Source: Neorhizobium tomejilense (GTDB lineage Bacteria; Pseudomonadota; Alphaproteobacteria; Rhizobiales; Rhizobiaceae). From it: 64,000 nucleotides of DNA. Under the pieces are notes generated by a model, which saw nothing but the letters and a program-made list of their open reading frames with translations, searched no databases and had not been told where the DNA came from. The stretch lies in the NCBI GenBank assembly GCA_002968845.1, contig PVBG01000007.1, positions 62,001-126,000 on the forward strand. The letters are read 5' to 3'. Shown here in pieces: positions 19,861 through 28,604 of this stretch (its first letter is position 1; every line of letters begins with the position of its first letter). Made by a program: the position numbers and the translations under genes.

Positions 19861-20573
19861 AAGTCTTGATCATTGAGGACGATCCGCTGCACCGGTCCTA
19901 CCTGCACGAGGCGGTGCGGGCCGCATTGCCGGAATGCGACACGGTCCTGGAGGCGGAAAACGGCCATGCCGGTGAGGTGCAGGCGCGCCAATCCCGGGCC
20001 GAGCACGTGGTCATGGATCTGCAGATGAGCGAGCGCAACGGCATCGAGGCGGCCCGTACCATCTGGCGCGAACGGCCGGATACCAAGATTCTATTCTGGT
20101 CGAACTATTCCGATGAGGCCTATGTGCGTGGCGTGGCGCGTATCGTTCCGGAAGGTGCGACATACGGATACGTGCTGAAATCCACCTCCGATGAGCGATT
20201 GAAGCTCGCATTGCGCGGCGTCTTCATTGAATCGCAATGTGTTATCGACCGCGAGGTCCGGGGCATCCAGCAGAAAAGCCTCGGTACTGCGCATGGCTTG
20301 AGCGACGCGGAATACGAAATCCTGGTGGATGTGGCGCTCGGCCTGACCGACAAGGCGATAGCCCAGCGGAAAAAGCTCTCGTTGCGAAGCGTCCAGAACC
20401 GCCTTCAGCAGCTCTATGAAAAACTGGACCTCTACGAGGAGCCCGGCAATGGGCCAGAGGGCTGGTACAATCTTCGCATGCGCGCGGTCGCCGTCGCCCT
20501 GCTCCGCAAGGTACTGAATGCCAGCGCGCTCGAAAGAGGCGAGCGGGAATTGCGCAGCGCGCGCGGGAATTAG
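19857..20573 (+). CDS. NarL/LuxR-type response regulator
   Basis: 238 residues. A receiver domain (acidic pocket IIEDD, phosphoacceptor D54 in VVMDLQMS, conserved K in YVLKST) is followed by a LuxR-type helix-turn-helix (LSDAEYEILVDVALGLTDKAIAQRKKLSLRSVQNRLQQLYEKLDL). The regulator overlaps the kinase stop by ATGA. It most likely controls the divergent sugar transporter and the pair itself through the palindromes at 18505-18568. The C-terminal ~40 residues after the HTH are an unusual extension. Confidence 0.9.
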   Translation: MKVLIIEDDPLHRSYLHEAVRAALPECDTVLEAENGHAGEVQARQSRAEHVVMDLQMSERNGIEAARTIWRERPDTKILFWSNYSDEAYVRGVARIVPEGATYGYVLKSTSDERLKLALRGVFIESQCVIDREVRGIQQKSLGTAHGLSDAEYEILVDVALGLTDKAIAQRKKLSLRSVQNRLQQLYEKLDLYEEPGNGPEGWYNLRMRAVAVALLRKVLNASALERGERELRSARGN

Positions 20574-20680
20574 GCAACGGGGCTGAATTGTCTATCACAG
20601 CACGGCAGTTCTGCGATCAACCGATTCCGCGTCGTGAGCGGATCGGCACGTTTGCTCCTGCACGACCAGGCGTGAACTCT

Positions 20681-20803
20681 CTACATGGTGAACCGCCTCG
20701 AGAGAAAAATCAGGAGGACAAGCGGCCCTCCAAGAAGGGCCGCCATCATGATGGCGGATAGAAGAAACCTGCCGAAGAGGCGGAGAACGGTTTTGCGGGT
20801 CAT
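20681..20803 (-). CDS. Possible 40-residue membrane peptide coupled to the RND gene
   Basis: A 40-residue frame starts MTRKTVLRLFGRFLL, has one hydrophobic helix (SAIMMAALLGGPLVLLIFL) and a basic end (SRRFTM). It is basic, then hydrophobic, then basic, a plausible single-pass protein. Its ATG (20803-20801) overlaps the stop of the RND pump (ATGA), as expected for translational coupling; no separate ribosome-binding site is evident. Small single-helix partners such as AcrZ are known for RND pumps in enterobacteria, but no homology to AcrZ is claimed. Confidence 0.4.
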   Translation of the reverse strand: MTRKTVLRLFGRFLLSAIMMAALLGGPLVLLIFLSRRFTM

Positions 20804-23800
20804 GGCTGTGCCGATTTCGGCGAGTGAAGTTCGTTTTCGCTGGCCGCATGCGTCCGCACCCTCCCCGCAATCCAAAGCGTCAGACTGTCGATGTAGGAGA
20901 GGATGACGGGCACCACGATCAAGGTCAGAAGGGTCGAACTGACAAGGCCGCCGATGACGGCATGGGCCATCGGCGCCCGTTGTGCGCCGCCGCCACCGGC
21001 TGCCAGCGCGAGCGGGATCATCCCGGCGATCATCGCGAGCGATGTCATGATGATCGGGCGGAACCGTACGGCGCCTGCATTGACGAGCGCCTCGCTGAGG
21101 GTCGAACCCTGCCGGCGCTCGCGGTTGGCGAAGTCGACCAGCAGGATGCCGTTCTTGGTCACGAGCCCCATCAGCATGATGAAGCCGATCATCGAGAACA
21201 TGTTGATGGTACTTCCCGCGACCATGAGGCCGAGGAGCACGCCGACCAGCGACAGGGGAAGTGCAGCCATGATAGCGATCGGCTGTGTGAAGCTTCCAAA
21301 CTGCGACGCCAACACGACATAGATGAAGATCACCGCCATGGTCAGCGCCTTGAACATCCCGCCTGTCGCGTCCTGGATGTCCTCGGAATCGCCGCCGAAT
21401 TTTATCCGGTAGCCAGTCGGCAAATCTTGCTTGGCTACCATGGCCACCAGTTCGGCTGTGACATCCCCCACGGCTCGGCCGGATATGTCCGCCGAAATCA
21501 GGATCTCCCTGGACATGTCGAGACGACGGATCTCGGAAGCCGCCGGGACGACTGCGATGTCCGCGACCTGATCCAGCTGGACCATGCGCGGGCTGCCGCT
21601 TGCGTCATCGCCCGGGACTTTGATCATCAACTCGCCGAGGGCGGCAGCATTGGTGCGCTGGTCGCGGGGAAGGCGGGCGACAACGTCGTAGGTTTCTCCG
21701 CGCCTATCGGTCCAGGTGGAAACGTCTTCGCCGCCGATCAGCGGCGAGAGCATTCCGGCCAGTTCGGCGATACCGATGCCCAGATCGCTCGCCTGCTCGC
21801 GCTTGAGCCGGACGGACAGGATGGAATTTTCCTCGCCAGCGCTCGAATTGATGTCCACCATGCCGGGCATCCCGCGCATGCCGGTGGTCAGATCCGCCGC
21901 GATCTTTTCCAGTACCCGCTGATCGTCACCCAGGACGCTCAGTTGGATCGGACTGGCGCCTCCGCCCAGGCCCTCCTGGACGATGGCGATCTTGATCCCC
22001 GGTATGACGGAGAGACGTTCCCGGACGGGACCCGCGATGGCGGCGGGCGCCCGTTTGCGCTGCTCCAGCGGCACGAGGCTGACGAGAATGGCGGCTTTGT
22101 GTTTGCCCATGGCGCTGCCGGTATTGATCATCGAGTAGATCGAAGCAACCTCCGGAAACTCATGCAGCGCCTTCTCGACCTGCCCAACCTTGGTGCGCGT
22201 GTAATCCAACGAAGAGCCTGCCGGCGTCGTCACGTTGATCTGGAATCGACCTTCGTCCGCATTGGGAACGAATTCGACACCCATCAGCGGAACCATCAAA
22301 ATGCTGCCGACGACGATGCCGCCAGTCAGCCCGACCGTGACCAAACGATGCCGCAGCGTCCAGCGGATGATCCCTCGATAGCGCTCGGCGAGCCTTTCGA
22401 ACCCGGCATCGAAGCGCGAAATCAGCCGTCCGACCGGTCCGCGCCTTGCGCCGGGCTCAGCATCGGGATCATGCCAGACACTGGAAAGCATCGGGTCGAG
22501 GGTGAAGGCGACAAACAGCGAGATCAGCACGGCGGCGGAAACTGTAACGCCGAATTCGTAGAAGAAACGGCCGACCATGCCTTCCATGAATGCGACGGGC
22601 AGGAAGACCGCGACAATCGTGGCGGTCGTCGCCGTCACGGCGAGCCCGATTTCGTTGGTGCCATCGAGAGCCGCCTTCAAATGCGACTTGCCCATGTGCA
22701 GGTGGCGCATGATGTTCTCGCGCACCACGATCGCGTCATCGACAAGAATGCCGATCGAGAGCGTCAACGCCAGCAGGCTGAGCATATTGAGCGTGAAGCC
22801 GAGAAAGTCGATGACAGCGAGCGTGCCAATCATGGCGATCGGAAGCGTCAGCCCGGTGATCACCGTGCTTCGCCATGAGTTGAGGAACAGGAAAACGATA
22901 GCGACCGCCAATGCCGCTCCCTCGATCAGTGTCGATTGCACCTGCCCGAGCGACTCCCGAATGGGGGTCGAGGCATCCGTGATGATCTGAAGCCGAACGT
23001 TTTGGGCGCTCAGTTCGGCCTTCAGCTGATCGAGCCGCTTTCGCACATCGCTCACCACCTGCACGGTATTGGCATCCCGGACCTTGACAATGGCGAGCGC
23101 TAGCGCTGTTTCGCCGTTATAGATCGCCAGGCTTTCCGGATCCGCCGCGCCATCCTTAACGGTGGCAACATCCCGGAGATAGACAGCCCCGTCGCCGCGG
23201 CGGGCAACGATCATATCCAGAAAGTCCTTCGGCTCCGCAATCCGTCCCTGCACCTGAATGGTACGGTCCGTAATACCGCCGATTACGTTTCCGGCGGACC
23301 TGTTCCGGTTGGTGGTCCGGAGGGCCTCGATGACCTCGTCGATGCCGATGCCCAACGCGCGCATTCGCGTCTCGTCGATGCTGATGTCGACCTGCCGTTT
23401 CTGACCGCCGATCAGCGTCGCCTGCCCCACCCCGGCTATCGTCGTCAGTTGGCGCAACACGCGCTGGTCGGCGATGGCGGTGAGTTCCGGCATTTCGAGG
23501 GAGGGCGAACTGATCGCCACCGACAGTATCGGTTCGTCCGATGGATTGAACCGCGCCACGACAGGCTTGTCGATTTCTTCGGGAAGGTCTGCTTCGAGGG
23601 CTGCTATCTTGTCGCGGACGTCCTGTGCTGCCGTCGTGCTCTCCACCTCCAGCTTGAACTGGGCGATGACGACCGACCGTCCTTCGTAGGAGGTCGACGT
23701 GATCTCATCGAGGCCGCTGATCGTATTGAGCGCCTCCTCGATGGGCCTGGTCACCCCCGTCTCGACGGTCTCGGGCGTCGCACCCGGGTAGGTCGTCGTG

Positions 23801-23940
23801 ACCACGACAACCGGGACGTCGACATTCGGAAACTGGTCGACGCCGAGGCGCTCGTAGGAAAACGCGCCAAGCACAAGCAGCACCACCATCATCATGGTGG
23901 CGAAGACGGGATGAGCGATCGAAATGCGGGTGAGAAACAT
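20800..23940 (-). CDS. RND efflux pump inner-membrane transporter (AcrB/HAE1 type)
   Basis: 1046 residues, the usual length. It starts MFLTRISIAHPVFATMMMVVLLVLGAF, the first membrane helix, and carries the proton-relay aspartates in GILVDDAIVVREN and the second-half repeat (LMGLVTKNGILLVDFANRER). Large periplasmic loops lie between TM1-2 and TM7-8. It exports hydrophobic or toxic compounds by proton antiport with the adaptor encoded just upstream (1-bp gap). No outer-membrane channel gene is adjacent, so a TolC from elsewhere is implied. Confidence 0.95.
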   Translation of the reverse strand: MFLTRISIAHPVFATMMMVVLLVLGAFSYERLGVDQFPNVDVPVVVVTTTYPGATPETVETGVTRPIEEALNTISGLDEITSTSYEGRSVVIAQFKLEVESTTAAQDVRDKIAALEADLPEEIDKPVVARFNPSDEPILSVAISSPSLEMPELTAIADQRVLRQLTTIAGVGQATLIGGQKRQVDISIDETRMRALGIGIDEVIEALRTTNRNRSAGNVIGGITDRTIQVQGRIAEPKDFLDMIVARRGDGAVYLRDVATVKDGAADPESLAIYNGETALALAIVKVRDANTVQVVSDVRKRLDQLKAELSAQNVRLQIITDASTPIRESLGQVQSTLIEGAALAVAIVFLFLNSWRSTVITGLTLPIAMIGTLAVIDFLGFTLNMLSLLALTLSIGILVDDAIVVRENIMRHLHMGKSHLKAALDGTNEIGLAVTATTATIVAVFLPVAFMEGMVGRFFYEFGVTVSAAVLISLFVAFTLDPMLSSVWHDPDAEPGARRGPVGRLISRFDAGFERLAERYRGIIRWTLRHRLVTVGLTGGIVVGSILMVPLMGVEFVPNADEGRFQINVTTPAGSSLDYTRTKVGQVEKALHEFPEVASIYSMINTGSAMGKHKAAILVSLVPLEQRKRAPAAIAGPVRERLSVIPGIKIAIVQEGLGGGASPIQLSVLGDDQRVLEKIAADLTTGMRGMPGMVDINSSAGEENSILSVRLKREQASDLGIGIAELAGMLSPLIGGEDVSTWTDRRGETYDVVARLPRDQRTNAAALGELMIKVPGDDASGSPRMVQLDQVADIAVVPAASEIRRLDMSREILISADISGRAVGDVTAELVAMVAKQDLPTGYRIKFGGDSEDIQDATGGMFKALTMAVIFIYVVLASQFGSFTQPIAIMAALPLSLVGVLLGLMVAGSTINMFSMIGFIMLMGLVTKNGILLVDFANRERRQGSTLSEALVNAGAVRFRPIIMTSLAMIAGMIPLALAAGGGGAQRAPMAHAVIGGLVSSTLLTLIVVPVILSYIDSLTLWIAGRVRTHAASENELHSPKSAQP

Positions 23941-23941
23941 G

Positions 23942-25099
23942 TCAGCCCGCCTTCGAGATCGTGACGGTGACGTCCGGTCGCAACTCGGGCAGCGGTGCCG
24001 TCACGATCGTGTCGCCGTAAGCCAGGCCTTCGGAAATCTCCAGGCTGTCACTCCCGCCCCATCCCGATCCGACAGTCACGGGCTGGCGGACGAGACGGCC
24101 TTTTTTCAGCTTGAGGACATAGTCTCCCGTCTCGTCCTTACGCAGCGAGATCGCCGGTATGATGATCGCGTCTTCGTTTTGCCGGACCAGGATTGAGCCT
24201 GTCGCGAACGATCCGCCCCTCAGATGGGCGCCACTGTTGGAGAGCCGGATATAGACCGGGATGAAGCGCGTGCCGCGGTCGGCGACCGGACTGATACGAT
24301 CCAGGCGTCCGATGACCGTTTGCCCGTCAAGCCCGTCGATGTGCAGTTCTGCCCGTTGGGCGATGGCAATACGGTGAACGTCGCGCGTGGAGATCAGGAC
24401 TTTTGCTTCCAGAACGCTCGTATCGACGATTGTGAAAAGTTCTGCGCCGGCGCCGACGCGGGAGCCCTGATTGATCGCCCGGTTTGAGATCACCCCATCG
24501 AACGGCGCCAGAACTTCGGCGTCCCGCAAAGCGGTGCGTGCGATATCCGCCTGGGCTGAAAGGCTTTTCAGTCTGGCGGTCGCGGCGGCCACCTCGCTTC
24601 GTGCTTTGTCGAGCTGCTCCTGGCTCGCGATGTTCTTATCCGCGAGTTGTTCGATCCTGTTGAGCGACTGCATGGCGAGCAGCATCTCCGCTGCCGCGAC
24701 ATCGCGATCCCCTTCACGCTGCTTGAGGATCGATTGGAGATCGTCCGTCTCGAAACGTGCCAGCACGTCCCCTGCCTTGACGCCCTGTCCCGCAACGGCG
24801 CGAACCTCGATGATCCTGCCTCCATCCTTGGCGTGCAGGACGGCGCGATTGATCGGCTCGAGGTCCCCGCTGACGCGCAGCCGTTCCGCCATCGACATGG
24901 GCCTGATGTCAGCGATCTCCGAAGGGGCCAGTTCCAGCGGTCTATCGAGCTGGTTCGCCGCGACCGCCGCGACGACCTCTTTCACCCGCTCATTCGCATC
25001 GACCGTTCCGCGTGCGGGATCGATAAACACGACAGCGAGGTAGACGCCTCCCAGAAGCATCCCCGCCTTGGTCAATCTCATCGTCCATTTCAAAGCCAT
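23942..25099 (-). CDS. RND efflux periplasmic adaptor (membrane fusion protein)
   Basis: 385 residues. One N-terminal hydrophobic segment (AGMLLGGVYLAVVFI) anchors it or serves as signal. A biotinyl-lipoyl half (GRIIEVRAVAGQGVKAGDVLARFETDDL), a coiled-coil hairpin (~120-200, rich in Glu, Ala and Gln) and a second lipoyl half (LAPFDGVISNRAINQGSRVGAG) follow, then a beta-barrel and a membrane-proximal domain. It bridges the RND pump to an outer-membrane channel. It is first in the operon and divergent from the OmpR-type regulator, with motif copies between. Confidence 0.92.
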   Translation of the reverse strand: MALKWTMRLTKAGMLLGGVYLAVVFIDPARGTVDANERVKEVVAAVAANQLDRPLELAPSEIADIRPMSMAERLRVSGDLEPINRAVLHAKDGGRIIEVRAVAGQGVKAGDVLARFETDDLQSILKQREGDRDVAAAEMLLAMQSLNRIEQLADKNIASQEQLDKARSEVAAATARLKSLSAQADIARTALRDAEVLAPFDGVISNRAINQGSRVGAGAELFTIVDTSVLEAKVLISTRDVHRIAIAQRAELHIDGLDGQTVIGRLDRISPVADRGTRFIPVYIRLSNSGAHLRGGSFATGSILVRQNEDAIIIPAISLRKDETGDYVLKLKKGRLVRQPVTVGSGWGGSDSLEISEGLAYGDTIVTAPLPELRPDVTVTISKAG

Positions 25100-25189
25100 A
25101 GCGACATTCCTTGGATGTAAAGCACGGCCACCTGCGGGCGGCGCCTCGCGTTTTCGCGACTGGATGGCTCCGGTTGCTAGGCTTCTACA

Positions 25190-25205
25190 ATTGCAGCAGC
25201 ATTAC
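25190..25205 (-). promoter_or_regulatory. 16-bp motif copy 1 (pump side)
   Basis: On the minus strand this reads GTAATGCTGCTGCAAT, 91 bp before the adaptor start. It is the inverted partner of the copy at 25227-25242. It matches the other three copies except at the one variable base. Confidence 0.65.
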
Positions 25206-25226
25206 CTGATGGTTCCTTTGTCCCCC

Positions 25227-25242
25227 GTAATGCTGCCGCAAT
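25227..25242 (+). promoter_or_regulatory. 16-bp motif copy 2 (regulator side)
   Basis: GTAATGCTGCCGCAAT, 41 bp before the response-regulator start. Together with the opposite-strand copy at 25190-25205 it forms a divergent pair in the pump/regulator intergenic region. Probable binding site of the OmpR-type regulator itself. Confidence 0.65.
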
Positions 25243-25283
25243 CTTCGCGGCGGAGAAGGACCGGACAGGAGAGCCAAGGGACG

Positions 25284-25955
25284 ATGAGACTTCTATTGAT
25301 AGAGGACGAGAAAGAGCTGGCCGACGCTCTTTCAGGGGCGCTGAGCAAACGCGGCATCGTCACTGATCACACCACGCATCTTGCGGACGCTTTCGAATTG
25401 ACGCGCCAGAATAGCTACGACGCGATTCTCCTGGATCGGCGTCTGCCTGATGGCGAAGGGCTGACCTTCATTCCGATGCTGAGGCGGACGGGCACCGACA
25501 CACCGATCATTGTGCTGACGGCGCGCAACGAGCCGTTGGAGCGGGTCGAAGGGTTGGATCTCGGGGCGGACGATTATCTCGGCAAGCCGTTTCTTGTCGA
25601 CGAGCTGATGGCCCGGTTGCGGGCGGTTCTGCGACGGCCGCCAAGTCTGACGGAACTTCAGATCTCGGTGGGCCGAATGGTGATCGATCCGCTGCATTTG
25701 AGCGTGACCGTCGAATCGATCCCGCTCGATCTGCCGAGGCGCGAACTTCTCGTCCTGGTGGCGTTGGCCAAGCGGAAAGACAAAACCGTCCTTCGATCGA
25801 CCCTTGAGGCTGCGGTCTACAATTATGAAGAAGAAATTCAGTCGAACGCGCTCGATGCGCATATTTCAAGATTGCGCAAACGACTGCTGGATGCCGGCGC
25901 CGGTATCACGATCCACAATATCCGCGGTGTCGGATATCTCCTGAAGGAGGAATGA
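25284..25955 (+). CDS. OmpR/PhoB-family response regulator
   Basis: 223 residues. The receiver domain has the acidic pair in LLIEDEK, phosphoacceptor D51 (AILLDRRLPDGEG) and the conserved lysine in GADDYLGKPF. The C-terminal winged helix (DLPRRELLVLVALAKRKDK, SNALDAHISRLRKRLLDAG, IHNIRGVGYLL) binds DNA. ATG 25284 follows AAGGG; a longer in-frame reading upstream would cross the operator. Its stop overlaps the kinase start. It presumably binds the GTAATGCTGCNGCAAT motifs and so controls itself, the pump and two envelope proteins. Confidence 0.93.
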   Translation: MRLLLIEDEKELADALSGALSKRGIVTDHTTHLADAFELTRQNSYDAILLDRRLPDGEGLTFIPMLRRTGTDTPIIVLTARNEPLERVEGLDLGADDYLGKPFLVDELMARLRAVLRRPPSLTELQISVGRMVIDPLHLSVTVESIPLDLPRRELLVLVALAKRKDKTVLRSTLEAAVYNYEEEIQSNALDAHISRLRKRLLDAGAGITIHNIRGVGYLLKEE

Positions 25956-27286
25956 TGCACGACAAGGCTACCCGTTCGCTTTGGTGGAAGCTGAGTTGGC
26001 AACTCAGCCTGGTCATCGTCGCAGTTATTGCTGCGGTGATCCTCGGGCTTTGTATATGGGCTGCTACGATCATGTCGCCTAACATTGCCATGGAGGAGAA
26101 GATCGGTTCTGCGATAGCCGCGGCCGCGACACGCGACAGCCAAGGACGTTTGGAGCTACGAGAAACGCCGAGGCTAAGGGCGCTCAAGGAGCAGAACAAC
26201 TCTCTTTGGTATGTGGTCGCCACGATAGATGGTGCGTCGGTGTCCTATGGCACCATCCCTCCAGCTTATGCTGAACTCGCCCATCTGGTCCATCTGTTCG
26301 ACGACGCGGACATACGGGGATCCTCTGCGACAAAGGAGGCCGCGACGATTGACAATGCCGAGGCGGCCGTCGGCGAGATTCGGATTCTGTTTGGCGGCGT
26401 GGCTGACAAAGGTTCGCCGGTCTTCGCCCTTCTAACAAGGGCCTACCCGATCTATGTCTCCCTGCTTGCGGTCGCCTTGCCTGCGATCTTCCTCGCCGTC
26501 CCGCGAATCGTCGGCCGCGCGCTTGCGAGGGTGAGCGATGTCGCCGACAAAGCATCGCAGATCCAACCCCGCCAGCATGGAACACGGCTGCCGGTGGCAG
26601 GTATTCCCAAAGAAGTTGCTCCGTTGGTGATCGCATTCAACGGTACGCTCGAGCGGCTTGAGAACGAATTGAAGAAACGCCAGCGCTTCCTGATCGACGC
26701 GGCGCATGAGCTCCGAACACCGATCGCCATCATGCAAACGCGGATCGATGGGACGTCCGAGGGCCAGGAACGCAGGCGATTGTTGAACGACGTTGCGCGT
26801 TTGGCCGAGACCGCCGAACAGCTCCTCGACTTTGAGCGCAACGACCAGGCGAGCGAGCTCCATGAAGCGGTCGATCTCGTGGAGATTGCACGGACGGTGG
26901 TTGCCGACCTCGCGCCCCAGGCGATCGCTGCGGGCTACCAGATTTCCTTCCAGCGCGAGGTGGAAAGCGTTGAGCGGCGCGGCAGCCCTTCCGCTCTGCC
27001 AAGAGCGATCAGCAATCTGGTCCGCAATGCGATCGACCACGGCGGCAACAGGGGAATGATCACCATCTCGGTCTCGGCCGGCGGGCGGATCACCGTGGCC
27101 GACGAAGGGGCAGGCATACCCGCCGAACATCAGGAACTGGTTTTCGAACCCTTCTACCGCGTCACCCCAAAAAGCAGAGGCGCAGGCCTTGGTTTGAGCC
27201 TGGTGAAACAGATCGTCGCAAACCATCAGGGGCGGGTCAGCCTTCAAAGCGGCACAATCGGAACCCAGGTTGCAATCGAACTCTGA
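25952..27286 (+). CDS. Membrane sensor histidine kinase
   Basis: 444 residues. Two membrane helices (near 20-42 and 165-190) enclose a ~120-residue periplasmic sensor segment. HAMP-like linker, HisKA (RFLIDAAHELRTPIAIMQ, phospho-His in HELRTP) and HATPase (SNLVRNAIDHGGN, VADEGAGIP, GAGLGLSLVKQIV) follow. AAGGAGG lies directly upstream. ATG codons at 25952 and 25955 are both possible; the second has better spacing and would just abut the regulator stop. It is the cognate kinase of the preceding regulator and probably senses an envelope stress or a pump substrate. Confidence 0.92.
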   Translation: MMHDKATRSLWWKLSWQLSLVIVAVIAAVILGLCIWAATIMSPNIAMEEKIGSAIAAAATRDSQGRLELRETPRLRALKEQNNSLWYVVATIDGASVSYGTIPPAYAELAHLVHLFDDADIRGSSATKEAATIDNAEAAVGEIRILFGGVADKGSPVFALLTRAYPIYVSLLAVALPAIFLAVPRIVGRALARVSDVADKASQIQPRQHGTRLPVAGIPKEVAPLVIAFNGTLERLENELKKRQRFLIDAAHELRTPIAIMQTRIDGTSEGQERRRLLNDVARLAETAEQLLDFERNDQASELHEAVDLVEIARTVVADLAPQAIAAGYQISFQREVESVERRGSPSALPRAISNLVRNAIDHGGNRGMITISVSAGGRITVADEGAGIPAEHQELVFEPFYRVTPKSRGAGLGLSLVKQIVANHQGRVSLQSGTIGTQVAIEL

Positions 27287-27320
27287 CAGACGACACCATG
27301 TTCGCCCATCCCAATCCTCT

Positions 27321-27336
27321 GTAATGCTGCGGCAAT
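27321..27336 (+). promoter_or_regulatory. 16-bp motif copy 3
   Basis: GTAATGCTGCGGCAAT, 50 bp before the GTG start of the DUF3313 lipoprotein gene. It is flanked on the right by CCTTCCCCCGCAC, and copy 4 is followed by a similar CTTCAACCGCAAC, so similarity may extend past the 16-bp core. Confidence 0.65.
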
Positions 27337-27386
27337 CCTTCCCCCGCACTGTCAACCTGGTACACCCATGACGGAGGCCCGACGGC

Positions 27387-28274
27387 GTGCGCAGCAATCC
27401 ATCAATTGAACCATTTCTCCGATTTGCAGGATCTCCATCCACGTTAGCTTTCAGATCTCTATGTTTCGCCCTGCCTCTAACCCTGGCGGTGGCGGGATGC
27501 ACCTCGGTGCCGCTGAAGGAGGCAGGCACCCTGACTTCCTACAGCAATCTTGGCGCGCCGAAGGGAACGCTGGCCAAGAAACGCCTCTATGTCGATGGGC
27601 GACATCTGGCCACGGTCAAGACGGTCAGCATCGTGCCGACAACCTTCTCTTTCAGTGCCGCATCCCGCATCAAAACGGAAGCCGACCGCTCGCTGGTGTC
27701 GAACGTTCTGGACCGGGCGCTCTGCGTCGCGCTTAGCGACAAGTACCAGATGGTGCCGGCCGGCCAACCGGCGGATCTGACAATACGGTCCGTCGTCACC
27801 GATATCGTACCGACGAACAGGGCCGCGGCTGGGGTCGCGACCGCCGTCACCGTCGGCACCGGCTTTGTCCTGCCCGTCAGCATGCCGCGATTGCCTTTCG
27901 GCCTCGGGGGATTGGCCGTCGAAGCGGAGGCTGTCGACGGCGACGGCATTCAGAGCGCGGCGATGGTGTGGGCCCGCGGCGCAAATTCGATCCAGGACAA
28001 GCCCCGCGTTTCCGAAGTCGGGGACGCCTATGGCCTCGCCTCCAGGTTCGCGTCCGACTTTTCGCGCGTGCTCATTTCCGGCAAGGAGCCGAAAGGATTG
28101 AACATCGCCCTTCCTTCAGGGCAGCGGATGCGATCCTGGCTCGGCGGAAAACCCAAATACCCGGCGTGCGACGCCTTCGGGCGGGCGCCTGGATTGGTGG
28201 GAGCCGTGGCGGCCAAGTATGGCGCGCCGCCGGACTGGACCGACAAGAAGCCGAAAGCGGCCATTACGCACTGA
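27387..28274 (+). CDS. DUF3313-type outer-envelope lipoprotein
   Basis: 295 residues. After a 29-residue N-region a hydrophobic stretch ends in the lipobox LAVAGC, so it should be lipidated. The rest resembles DUF3313 lipoproteins (KKRLYVDGRHLATVKTVSIVPTTF, ADLTIRSVVTDIVPTN, Gly-rich centre, VGDAYGLASRFASDFSRVL). The start is GTG at 27387, supported by GGAGG 9 bp upstream. Function is unknown. It is separated from the kinase by 100 bp that carry motif copy 3, so it is a probable target of the two-component system. Confidence 0.78.
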   Translation: MRSNPSIEPFLRFAGSPSTLAFRSLCFALPLTLAVAGCTSVPLKEAGTLTSYSNLGAPKGTLAKKRLYVDGRHLATVKTVSIVPTTFSFSAASRIKTEADRSLVSNVLDRALCVALSDKYQMVPAGQPADLTIRSVVTDIVPTNRAAAGVATAVTVGTGFVLPVSMPRLPFGLGGLAVEAEAVDGDGIQSAAMVWARGANSIQDKPRVSEVGDAYGLASRFASDFSRVLISGKEPKGLNIALPSGQRMRSWLGGKPKYPACDAFGRAPGLVGAVAAKYGAPPDWTDKKPKAAITH

Positions 28275-28604
28275 CATATCATCCGAGTGGCCCGGCATGC
28301 GCGTCAGCGTAGCCGTTGCACTTTTTACGGAGGAACGGCGGTCGGACCCTCCAGCGACCGGCCCGCTCCGTAAGGCGGCATGGACGGACGGAGCACGGGC
28401 CGGCACCCCCAAAGCCTTGCTCCGTTCGTCCGCTGCTCGCCGGCATTGGCAGCAGGATTTGCCGCTATCGCTTCGCCCTGCCGCACCGACAGTGCCGGCT
28501 GGTTTTCATCTCGACCTTGTAATGCTGCGGCAATTCTTCAACCGCAACTTCTCCCCGAAACCATACCCCGGTTTCTTTAGCTTTTATAATCAGGAGTTAA
28601 TTTG
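28275..28604 (+). promoter_or_regulatory. Upstream region of the MipA/OmpV gene with motif copy 4
   Basis: 330 bp without a convincing gene. GTAATGCTGCGGCAAT stands at 28519-28534, 70 bp before the GTG start. A perfect TATAAT occurs at 28585-28590 but lies so close to the ribosome-binding site (GGAG, 28593-28596) that it would give an almost leaderless mRNA. It may therefore be fortuitous. Confidence 0.6.

Noticed and set aside
28585..28590. Perfect TATAAT before the MipA/OmpV gene
   Set aside because: It is so close to the ribosome-binding site that transcription would start inside it; probably fortuitous.
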